A stretch of 20,320 bases of DNA from Lachnospiraceae bacterium (lineage in GTDB: Bacteria > Bacillota > Clostridia > Lachnospirales > Lachnospiraceae): assembly GCA_009774585.1 (NCBI GenBank), contig VSOA01000032.1:1-20320 (forward strand), given 5' to 3'. Position 1 is the stretch's first letter. Every line of letters begins with the position of its first letter. Position numbers and translations under genes: made by a program. Under the pieces are notes generated by a model. That model did not search any database. It had not been told where the DNA came from and saw only the letters and a list, made by a program, of their open reading frames with translations. This document shows, one piece after another, positions 5,968 through 12,350 of this stretch.

Positions 5968-8706
5968 TTAAACGGAATTGGTACGTTTGCGCATTCTGTC
6001 ATATTGTTTTATGTGGTTTTTTCGGCATGAAGGGCATCTGCGTGTCCGCTGATCTTTTAGACTGACTTCGAACCATTCATCACAATCCCGACACTGAATC
6101 AACTTAATCTTCGGCGGACATATGTGATCCTCTAAATGGTTTACGATATGCCGTCCGTAGCAGAACCATAACAGCTGCTTATATCTTTTTTCTCTGCCGT
6201 ATAAATATTCCACCAGCATATCGGCAATCGTCTCTTCCGGATAACCGAATCTGCCAAATTCTTCACGGAGTTTGCCGGCAATGTATTGCAGATTGTCTTT
6301 GTCCTCGGATTTCATATAGATCATATATCGATACTGCCGGTTTAGCTCATCATATAAATTAGAGATTTCCCTGCTGCAGATCATATTTTTGTCCGCCATC
6401 ATCTTTTGATATTCTATGGCGTCTAGTTTCAGACCACGGGTATTAATCGCCTTATTTGGTATTTTGTCATAGATTTTGTTTACAAAGCTTCCGTTGCGGT
6501 CTTGGATCTGTGATGGTTCCTTGTCCTTCGCATACGCAAAGAAAGCTGGAAGTTTGCAATTGGTATATTTCGATATAATCGGCTGAAACCATTCGGGACG
6601 CTCAGGCATATACAGGGTCTTAGCGGCGTCTATGCAGAAATTATTTTCCATGCACAACAGCTTGACAATGTTAACGGCCTCCTGCTTGTCCTTTTCTGAA
6701 CCGTTTACAAATACATCATGATTCCAGATTTTGGCGATATCATTGCTGTATATGCCGATATTTCCGCTTGTAAAGGCTTTGTTTAAACCGTCATAAATTG
6801 TTCTTGAGTTTAGCTTAGTCGGTTCTGATTTACGCATGTTATAGTAGAGTGGAACGATGCCTGCCATATTTCGTTTGGCAATCCTGATAAAATCCTGATC
6901 TGCGACAACAAGCGATTTATCTCCATCGACATCGAATTGGAGAATTTTGCTTATTAAATCATGGGTGCTTGTATAGACGGCGTTCGTGAGAAACCATTCT
7001 CCGATCTGTGCTGCGCGTTCGCCATATATTTCGTTTGCTGTATTCAATCTGATAGCGTGTTCTTTGTACAAATGCGGGCTCCTCAAGCAGTCCAATTCTT
7101 CAGAATGTCTAAACAGCCGGCAGTAAACTTCATGGTCGTTCAGCAGCCCTACGGGGTTTTCAATGTGCGCGAACCAATACTCGCAGGCGGCGTAGTAGTC
7201 CGGAAGTAGAAATGTATATTTACCGTTTATTTCGAGCTTTCCGCTACGATATTTTTTGACCAGACTGTTCTTGACATCGCGGATCACATCTTTGGCATAT
7301 GTATCGTTCAGCAAAGGGGGATAGATCTGAACCGCTTGTTGAAAAGGTGTCATATTCCGGTTATAAGGTGTGGCTCCTAGAATCTCCATCATAGTTTCTT
7401 TGGACTGACAGATATGATTGATACGTTCTGCCGATTTTTGTGTCAGCAGGTTAATTTCATCATCTGTAATGTCTGTAAGTGTCTGCAGCATCTGATAGTT
7501 TATTTTGGCATTTTGAAATCTGTCTTCTTCCATATTACATTTGCCGGCACTGCAATGATACTTTTTGAAATAATCTTTATATTCATCCCAAGAATCATAA
7601 TATTTGAACATTTTGAACTGACTCTTCGTGAAGACTATCTGAATATCTTCTTTAATAATGTCGTGTTCTTGCCCGTAAATATCAGTGATAAGAGGAGAGC
7701 AGCCGTTTACTTCTATGAATTTCCGGAAATCAAACACGCCTAACAATCCTTTGATCCAGGGGGCGCGGAACATAAAATTCTTCGTTGAAACACAGGGCAG
7801 TATCATCCCGGCGCCGTCCGTGTGGGGAATCGGCACATAATCAGTTTTTCGTGTGATCGAATAGTCGGTTTCATTTACAAAATCAAAAGTACCGTACACA
7901 TTAGTCTCAAAATCATCAATGACAATAGATTTATCGATGTCAAATTCTTCCCATGCATCGGTCGCGGAGGTCGTTAAAGCCATATATGCCAGATGTTTAT
8001 TGACATTATTTCCGCCTTTTGCGTTGATTTTGTCAACGGTTAGACCGCACATAACCGCGTTTTCAATTTTGTTCCACATAGTTTCTTTCATGAATACGGC
8101 TTTTTTCTGGCGAATCTGCCCGGCAGATGAAGTAAAATACCGGTATTTTTCACTTTTATAGGTAAAACCGTAGAAGCAGATATCTTTGAATACATCAAAA
8201 TAGTAAATCTGCACGACGATTAAGGAATCCGTTAATTCATCGTGTCCGATTCCGATTGTTCTGCTGAGAGCGGACTCAAACACAGAAATCACATTGGTAT
8301 CGTGTAAACATTCCTCTCTGAGGGAACGGATATGATCAGAACCGTTTGTCAATTCGTTCTGACTGACTTTATTATGCAGAAGAGCGAGTAATTTTTGCTT
8401 TGCTTCCTTCGCTTTCTCCCTTTTATGATGGATCAGTCTGATATAGTGCAAATATTCTGAAACGGCGGCATTATGATAAGAAGGAATGGAAATATCTGTA
8501 TTTTCTGCGCCATCTTTTTTCAGAATTTTCATATCATGTTCCGTGTATCCGAGCTGTTTCAGATGCTGTTCTATTTGCGGAAGTTTATCTTGAAGGTATT
8601 TGCGTTCCCTTCGATAGTTAACACTCATGGTATGCAGATATTGTTCATGATTACTGTAAAAGTGTCCTGTATCCACAGAATACAAATGATATTGTGTGTC
8701 AAGCAA
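5968..8706 (-). CDS. YonO-like single-chain DNA-dependent RNA polymerase
   Basis: The 912-residue protein matches the size of YonO from Bacillus phage SPbeta (about 900), a single-peptide RNA polymerase related to multisubunit polymerases and to eukaryotic QDE-1/RdRP enzymes. D592-V-D-G-D596, in QFDVDGDKSLVVAD, is the metal-binding DxDGD motif of the double-psi beta-barrel active site. About 50 residues on, GNIGIYSNDIAKIWN (648-662) resembles the G-x-I-S-N helix that follows this motif in RdRP-type enzymes. The C-terminus has a zinc ribbon, CxxC at 872-875 and CxxC at 891-894, then a basic tail. The start is TTG with AGGAGG 11 bases upstream. The gene begins 3 bases after its upstream neighbour ends. 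It would transcribe element genes independently of host polymerase. The call is from motifs and length; no other similarity is checked. Confidence 0.8.
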   Translation of the reverse strand: MLDTQYHLYSVDTGHFYSNHEQYLHTMSVNYRRERKYLQDKLPQIEQHLKQLGYTEHDMKILKKDGAENTDISIPSYHNAAVSEYLHYIRLIHHKREKAKEAKQKLLALLHNKVSQNELTNGSDHIRSLREECLHDTNVISVFESALSRTIGIGHDELTDSLIVVQIYYFDVFKDICFYGFTYKSEKYRYFTSSAGQIRQKKAVFMKETMWNKIENAVMCGLTVDKINAKGGNNVNKHLAYMALTTSATDAWEEFDIDKSIVIDDFETNVYGTFDFVNETDYSITRKTDYVPIPHTDGAGMILPCVSTKNFMFRAPWIKGLLGVFDFRKFIEVNGCSPLITDIYGQEHDIIKEDIQIVFTKSQFKMFKYYDSWDEYKDYFKKYHCSAGKCNMEEDRFQNAKINYQMLQTLTDITDDEINLLTQKSAERINHICQSKETMMEILGATPYNRNMTPFQQAVQIYPPLLNDTYAKDVIRDVKNSLVKKYRSGKLEINGKYTFLLPDYYAACEYWFAHIENPVGLLNDHEVYCRLFRHSEELDCLRSPHLYKEHAIRLNTANEIYGERAAQIGEWFLTNAVYTSTHDLISKILQFDVDGDKSLVVADQDFIRIAKRNMAGIVPLYYNMRKSEPTKLNSRTIYDGLNKAFTSGNIGIYSNDIAKIWNHDVFVNGSEKDKQEAVNIVKLLCMENNFCIDAAKTLYMPERPEWFQPIISKYTNCKLPAFFAYAKDKEPSQIQDRNGSFVNKIYDKIPNKAINTRGLKLDAIEYQKMMADKNMICSREISNLYDELNRQYRYMIYMKSEDKDNLQYIAGKLREEFGRFGYPEETIADMLVEYLYGREKRYKQLLWFCYGRHIVNHLEDHICPPKIKLIQCRDCDEWFEVSLKDQRTRRCPSCRKNHIKQYDRMRKRTNSV

Positions 8707-8709
8707 TTT

Positions 8710-9087
8710 TCAAGTCGCCTCCTGTTCAAATAATTCGTTGCCACGTTCAAAACATGCCAGTTCATATTCATATCTTCTAACATAACGGTCGAGGTATCTG
8801 ACGCCTTTATCATTAGCAGAGGAAGCGGCTTGATGCACCACTCTGCATATATTTTCGACAATGGTTTCTCTTGTCCCGGATATGTACTGTGTGTCAATAT
8901 TTTTGGATGATAATCGCATACGGTCGTCAAGATCTCTGCGATTTAACCATATCGAAAGAGCGTATTGTCCTTTCTGCTTATCGAAGCGATATACGCATTC
9001 TGCAATATAGTTCTCATATCCGAATTTGGATAAATCAATTACAAGCATGTTTCCGCTAAATTTTGGTTTCATCATATATTTAAGCAT
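8710..9087 (-). CDS. small protein upstream of the polymerase
   Basis: The 125-residue product has no recognised domain. The N-terminal half looks like a short beta-rich module (FSGNMLVIDLSKFGY...ECVYRFDKQKGQYALSIWL). The C-terminal half is helical and charged (about 70-120). AAAGGAGG lies 5 bases before the ATG. The stop is 3 bases from the polymerase start, and the polymerase ribosome binding site lies inside this gene, so the pair is tightly coupled. Fixed pairing suggests an accessory subunit or regulator of the polymerase. This is inferred from position alone. Confidence 0.65.
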   Translation of the reverse strand: MLKYMMKPKFSGNMLVIDLSKFGYENYIAECVYRFDKQKGQYALSIWLNRRDLDDRMRLSSKNIDTQYISGTRETIVENICRVVHQAASSANDKGVRYLDRYVRRYEYELACFERGNELFEQEAT

Positions 9088-9117
9088 GGTTGCCTCCTTT
9101 TCTGTGCCGTGATGTTC

Positions 9118-9342
9118 TCAACTTTGTTGAGACATCGCACTGACGAGTTTGTGTCTGTTTTCTGTATTTTTTCTGCAATGTTCATCGAATTTATTGTCGT
9201 TTGCAATGCGCATGGCGATAGCGGAACCGTTTATACTTTTTCTTCCTCTATGCTCTGTGCTGAAATCAGAGGCGTAGATCAATCCTCCGAATCCGGTGTG
9301 ACTTACTTTGTAAGTCTCTTTTGGGTAACAAGTTTCTTTCAT
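9118..9342 (-). CDS. small protein, first gene of the cluster
   Basis: This encodes 74 residues, basic and polar, with three cysteines and no recognisable domain. GAAGGGAG stands about 13 bases before the ATG, a slightly long spacing. It ends 30 bases before the next gene, which has its own strong ribosome binding site. Being first downstream of the divergent control region, it would be the earliest product of the minus-strand transcript. No function can be assigned. The open frame is short, so some doubt remains whether it is expressed. Confidence 0.45.
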   Translation of the reverse strand: MKETCYPKETYKVSHTGFGGLIYASDFSTEHRGRKSINGSAIAMRIANDNKFDEHCRKNTENRHKLVSAMSQQS

Positions 9343-9475
9343 AAGTTGTGGCGTTCTCCCTTCTTTTGAGTGGTTTTTTTGTAATCGTGTTGGATGTCAG
9401 GATGACAGACGGTTATAAGATATACTTCTCCGTTTGTTTTTGAATTTTTCCAAAATTTTACAGGCAGGTATGATT

Positions 9476-9504
9476 CTTAAACTGTTTGTGGAAAAGAAAG
9501 TCAG
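9476..9504 (-). repeat. tandem minus-strand motif, proximal copy
   Basis: Read on the minus strand this copy is CTGACT, 11 bases containing TTTTCC, then AAACAGTTTAAG. The distal copy at 9549-9579 has TTGACT, 13 bases containing TTTTCC, then AAACAGTTTAAA. The two lie about 73-75 bases apart in the same orientation, upstream of the minus-strand cluster. They could be promoter elements for the element's sigma factor or polymerase, or operators for a regulator. Confidence 0.5.
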
Positions 9505-9542
9505 AGTACGATTAATAGGACAAGTGTCTCGATATAATTTAG

Positions 9543-9560
9543 AAACAGTTTAAACTGTTT
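9543..9560. promoter_or_regulatory. 18-bp perfect palindrome, probable operator
   Basis: AAACAGTTTAAACTGTTT is a perfect 18-bp palindrome 24 bases upstream of the first LexA box. One half (TTAAACTGTTT) recurs at 9477-9487. Such symmetry suits binding of a dimeric repressor or activator. Its position between the two divergent transcription units would allow control of either or both. No obvious repressor gene lies in the window, so the binding protein is unknown. Confidence 0.6.
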
Positions 9561-9579
9561 AGGAAAAATGCAAAGTCAA
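9549..9579 (-). repeat. tandem minus-strand motif, distal copy
   Basis: On the minus strand: TTGACT, 13 bases containing TTTTCC, then AAACAGTTTAAA. This matches the proximal copy at 9476-9504 in both conserved blocks and in the pyrimidine-rich block between them. The spacing differs by two bases. The right-hand block is half of the 18-bp palindrome. Confidence 0.5.
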
Positions 9580-9583
9580 ATAT

Positions 9584-9597
9584 AGAACATTTGTTCG
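9584..9597. promoter_or_regulatory. LexA (SOS) box 1
   Basis: AGAACATTTGTTCG holds the Gram-positive LexA core GAAC-N4-GTTC and matches all but the first base of the outer C...G pair in the CGAAC-N4-GTTCG consensus. It ends 9 bases before the -35 element of the sigma operon promoter, so bound LexA would sit beside polymerase. A second, better-placed box lies 33 bases downstream. Confidence 0.75.
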
Positions 9598-9606
9598 AAA
9601 TTGGTA

Positions 9607-9635
9607 TTGACAAAACAGAACGCACGTTCTATACT
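9607..9635 (+). promoter_or_regulatory. sigma-A promoter of the sigma/DUF262 operon
   Basis: TTGACA (9607-9612) is a perfect -35 element. After exactly 17 bases comes TATACT (9630-9635), one mismatch from consensus. The predicted start is near 9642, giving a leader of about 40 bases. Without repression this should be a strong promoter. The spacer is almost filled by a LexA box (9617-9630), which would block polymerase until the SOS response. Confidence 0.88.
9617..9630. promoter_or_regulatory. LexA (SOS) box 2 inside the promoter
   Basis: AGAACGCACGTTCT is a palindrome with GAAC-GCAC-GTTC. The central bases fit the RNRY pattern of the Bacillus-type LexA (DinR) consensus. It lies between the -35 and -10 elements and overlaps the first base of the -10, an ideal place for repression. 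Together with box 1 it indicates that DNA damage controls the downstream sigma factor. Confidence 0.85.
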
Positions 9636-9681
9636 TGACATTACAGGTTAGAAAAAACATAGGATAAAGAGGCGTATCAGA

Positions 9682-10239
9682 ATGGACAAGAATTTAGTTA
9701 CATATTATGACAACAATGCAGCGAAGCTTCGCAGAACCGTGGATAAAATTTTAATGAAATTCGGCGGCATATCAGACAAAGACACGGATGACTTTTACTC
9801 GCTCGCCAACGAGGTATTTGTGAATGTTATGAGACGGTACGATGATTCACAATCTTTTGACGCATACTTATATTCCTGTCTATTGAAGAAGATTAAAACG
9901 GAAATGACGAGAAGAAACCGTGAGAAGCGTATGACGGACAGGATGACGGTTTCCATTGACATGCCCGTTGGAAATGATGGGGATGATACGATAGGAGATC
10001 TGATTGCCGATGATTTTGTGATAGAGAGAGAAGTATTTGAGAAAGATGAGGAAAAATACAGTAGAAGAATGCTTCTGTATCTTGACAGGTTATCCGGTCT
10101 TCAAAGAGAAGTATTAAGACTGCACACGGATGGCTATCTTCCGAATGAGATTAGGGAAGAATTGCATATCAGTGAGAAACAGTATGCGGACTGTTTGGCT
10201 GCAATCCGTTCCTACAGAAATATATCAGTATTATTATAA
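9682..10239 (+). CDS. sigma-70-family RNA polymerase sigma factor
   Basis: The 185-residue protein has a region-2-like part (about residues 33-80, DFYSLANEVFVNVMRRYDDS...FDAYLYSCLLKKIKTEMTRRNREKR). An acidic linker follows (95-125), then a region-4 helix-turn-helix (about 134-182, LSGLQREVLRLHTDGYLPNEIREELHISEKQYADCLAAIR). The layout is that of ECF-like or phage-type sigma factors, with no region 1 or 3. AAAGAGG lies 9 bases before the ATG. It is the first gene behind the LexA-controlled promoter and is followed 26 bases later by the DUF262-like gene. SOS-controlled sigma factors that switch on bacteriocin genes are known (UviA in Clostridium perfringens), so a similar role here is plausible. 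Its target is probably the divergent cluster (inference). Confidence 0.85.
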   Translation: MDKNLVTYYDNNAAKLRRTVDKILMKFGGISDKDTDDFYSLANEVFVNVMRRYDDSQSFDAYLYSCLLKKIKTEMTRRNREKRMTDRMTVSIDMPVGNDGDDTIGDLIADDFVIEREVFEKDEEKYSRRMLLYLDRLSGLQREVLRLHTDGYLPNEIREELHISEKQYADCLAAIRSYRNISVLL

Positions 10240-10265
10240 ATGAGAATTATGGGAGGTGTACGGAA

Positions 10266-11648
10266 ATGGCAAGACCACGTAAGCAGACATATACGTTAGA
10301 AATGTATCTTAGGAAAAACAGAAAAGGTGATATTGATAACAACGCAGATGTTCAGAGAAATTTCGTGTGGAATAACGAGCAGATTAACGAATTGATTGTG
10401 ACAGTGCTTACAGATGATTATATTCCGCCAATTATTCTTGGGGAAGAAGAGAACTCTAAACTGCATATTGTAGATGGAGGGTGCAGGACCGCAGCCTTAC
10501 GAAAGTTCAGAGAAATGAATTATAAGATAACCTCATCTGTAGAAAATCCGTTAATTCCCTATATGAAAAAGGTAATAGACAAAAACGGGCATGTTACATA
10601 CGAGGAAGCTGTATTTGATATCAAAAATAAGACTTATGAGAAACTTCCGGAGGAGTTAAAGGAGAAATTTGACGAATACCAGATTGAGACGGTCATACAT
10701 GAATGCTGCGACGGAGGTCAAATATCGAAATATATCAAACGCTACAATAACCATGCAGCTATGAACACGGACCAGAAGGCATTTACTTATCTTGATAAAT
10801 TTGCAAGCCGTATCCGTGCTATTCTGGACAGCAGGTTTTTTGTGGAATGTAGCTGCTATACCGAGAAGGATAAAACAAAAGGCGCTGTGGAAAGAATCAT
10901 TGTAGAAGCAATGATGTGCATGAATCATTTTAATAATTGGAAGACACAGGCGAAGGCGGCGTGCAAATATCTTAACGACAATGCGACCGAAGAAGAGTTT
11001 GAGAAATTTGCAGATAACTTACACAGGCTTGAAAACATTGTAACAGATGATATTAAGAATATATTTAACAAAAAGGATTCTTTCATTTTTCTGACACTGT
11101 TTGACAGATATACGAAATTGGGAATTGCAGATGACGGATTCGCAGATTTTCTGCGGGCATTCAGTAATGATTTCAGGATGGTTAAGAGAAATGAAAAGGG
11201 AATGCTGTTTGATGAAATCGACAAGGAACTGAGCACGAAGGATAGGCAGGTGATTGCTGATAAATTGGAACTGTTAGAAAATTTGATGCTGGATTTTTTA
11301 CATATCAGTAAGACAGATTCCATACAAACCGGAACGGAGCGGTTTATAGCCAAGAATCTGAATATAGACGTCGCATCTGTACGAGAAGACATGGATTTGT
11401 ATAATGAGTCATTAGACGGACTTTTGGATAACACAGTCAGAGTGGATTCCGAATTGCGGGATAAGGAGAACAGACCTTCCCTGTTGGCAATGATGGTTTA
11501 TTCGTATCAGGTAGATAAGGATTTGGATGAATGGATGTCTGAATATGCCAAGAACAATCATACATATCTCCGGAATCAGACAAAGAATTTCATGCACCTG
11601 CGGAAGGATTTTGAGCGATATTGCAGACAAAAAGAAAAAAGCGGCTAA
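10266..11648 (+). CDS. DUF262-like (ParB-fold) protein
   Basis: The 460-residue product begins with a DUF262-type N-terminal domain: VQRNFVWNNEQINELI (about residues 29-44), YIPPIILG (52-59), and D70-G-G-C-R74 where GmrSD-type proteins carry DGQQR. Asp, Gly and Arg are kept but both glutamines are replaced. The remaining 350 residues are largely helical, without the HNH-type nuclease motif (DUF1524) of GmrSD enzymes. GGGAGGTG lies upstream, and the gene follows the sigma gene by 26 bases in the same SOS-controlled operon. A role as DNA-binding partner or regulator of the sigma factor seems more likely than restriction, because the residues needed for GmrS-type activity are altered. It may also be a nuclease or an anti-phage component. 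Confidence 0.75.
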   Translation: MARPRKQTYTLEMYLRKNRKGDIDNNADVQRNFVWNNEQINELIVTVLTDDYIPPIILGEEENSKLHIVDGGCRTAALRKFREMNYKITSSVENPLIPYMKKVIDKNGHVTYEEAVFDIKNKTYEKLPEELKEKFDEYQIETVIHECCDGGQISKYIKRYNNHAAMNTDQKAFTYLDKFASRIRAILDSRFFVECSCYTEKDKTKGAVERIIVEAMMCMNHFNNWKTQAKAACKYLNDNATEEEFEKFADNLHRLENIVTDDIKNIFNKKDSFIFLTLFDRYTKLGIADDGFADFLRAFSNDFRMVKRNEKGMLFDEIDKELSTKDRQVIADKLELLENLMLDFLHISKTDSIQTGTERFIAKNLNIDVASVREDMDLYNESLDGLLDNTVRVDSELRDKENRPSLLAMMVYSYQVDKDLDEWMSEYAKNNHTYLRNQTKNFMHLRKDFERYCRQKEKSG

Positions 11649-11651
11649 TGA

Positions 11652-11680
11652 TTGCTTTAATGTTCAGAAGGTAGTATAAT
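11652..11680 (+). promoter_or_regulatory. probable sigma-A promoter of the membrane-protein/chemoreceptor operon
   Basis: A perfect TATAAT (11675-11680) stands 17 bases after TTGCTT (11652-11657), which matches only the TTG of the -35 consensus. It lies in the gap after the DUF262-like gene, about 75 bases before the next start codon. I see no terminator before it, so some read-through from the SOS operon is possible. Confidence 0.5.
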
Positions 11681-11754
11681 TTTAATTGTTTATTTTGCGG
11701 GTGATGAGTTATGTACACGCTTGCGGGTATCTGATAGTGATAGAGGAGCATTTC

Positions 11755-12315
11755 ATGGATATGAATGAAGATGAATTGGTGGTAGGCGGATACAGATTCG
11801 GCACGGTTGCCGATGCTGAGACGGCAAGAATGGAACAGAAGAAGATTGTGAATGTGGAACAACATTTGGACTACCGTAAACCGGAGAATGTGTTGTTAGT
11901 ATATAATAAGGCAATTGATAACAGAGTGTTTCTGACACCGCTTGGGATATCATATCTGCATAGAATGCAGGACCAGATGGTCAAGTGCGGGGTGCCGAAA
12001 GAGAAGATTAAGCCGATACCGATGTATGCTACATTCAGCAACAAGACAGAGAATAACAGTTCCATCAGACGCAGTATGACATCCAGAGGGCAGAAGATGG
12101 AATTCAAAGGGCGTTTTATCACATCGGTATGTGTGAATGTTCTGCTGGCTGCGGCATTGGCGGCAATGATTGTTCTGGCATATGTCAGTGATGTTCCTAC
12201 AATCGTCAATTACAAGACTGCTATCCTGAATGAATATTCTGCATGGGAGCAGGAACTGACCGACAGAGAACAGGCAGTGCGGGAGGCCGAGCGCGCGTTA
12301 GATATGTCCCGTTAA
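11755..12315 (+). CDS. membrane protein of unknown function
   Basis: The 186-residue protein has a soluble N-terminal part (about 1-95, with VGGYRFGTVADAETARMEQKK and LLVYNKAIDNRVFLTPLGISYL). A basic stretch, one transmembrane helix (about 121-143, FITSVCVNVLLAAALAAMIVLAY) and a charged C-terminal helix (150-186) follow. I chose the ATG at 11755 because GAGGAG lies 6 bases upstream. The longer frame from 11686 has no such site. It lies 35 bases before the chemoreceptor gene and probably shares its transcript. The N-terminal pattern suggests a conserved cytoplasmic domain, but I cannot name it. A part in signalling with the chemoreceptor is a guess from context. Confidence 0.75.
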   Translation: MDMNEDELVVGGYRFGTVADAETARMEQKKIVNVEQHLDYRKPENVLLVYNKAIDNRVFLTPLGISYLHRMQDQMVKCGVPKEKIKPIPMYATFSNKTENNSSIRRSMTSRGQKMEFKGRFITSVCVNVLLAAALAAMIVLAYVSDVPTIVNYKTAILNEYSAWEQELTDREQAVREAERALDMSR

Positions 12316-12350
12316 AGAAAATAAATAAAAATAACACGTGGAGGAGAGTT

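Larger units (their letters stand above)
9343..9681. promoter_or_regulatory. divergent control region of the element
   Basis: This 339-base gap separates the minus-strand phage-like cluster from the plus-strand sigma operon. It contains two LexA boxes and a near-consensus sigma-A promoter on the plus strand (9584-9635), an 18-bp palindrome (9543-9560), and a tandem minus-strand motif (9476-9504 and 9549-9579). I find no convincing sigma-A promoter reading toward the minus-strand cluster. That fits the idea that the cluster needs an element-encoded sigma factor or polymerase. No open frame of note is present. Confidence 0.7.

Noticed and set aside
5739..6002. 87-residue minus-strand open frame between the polymerase and HU-like genes
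   Set aside because: It has no ribosome binding site, overlaps both neighbours and runs through the inverted repeat. The HU-like gene has a clear GGAGG and TTG start inside it.
9549..9579. Ordinary sigma-A promoter toward the minus-strand cluster (TTGACT as -35)
   Set aside because: No acceptable -10 hexamer occurs 16-18 bases downstream of TTGACT. The motif is better reported as an unassigned tandem element.
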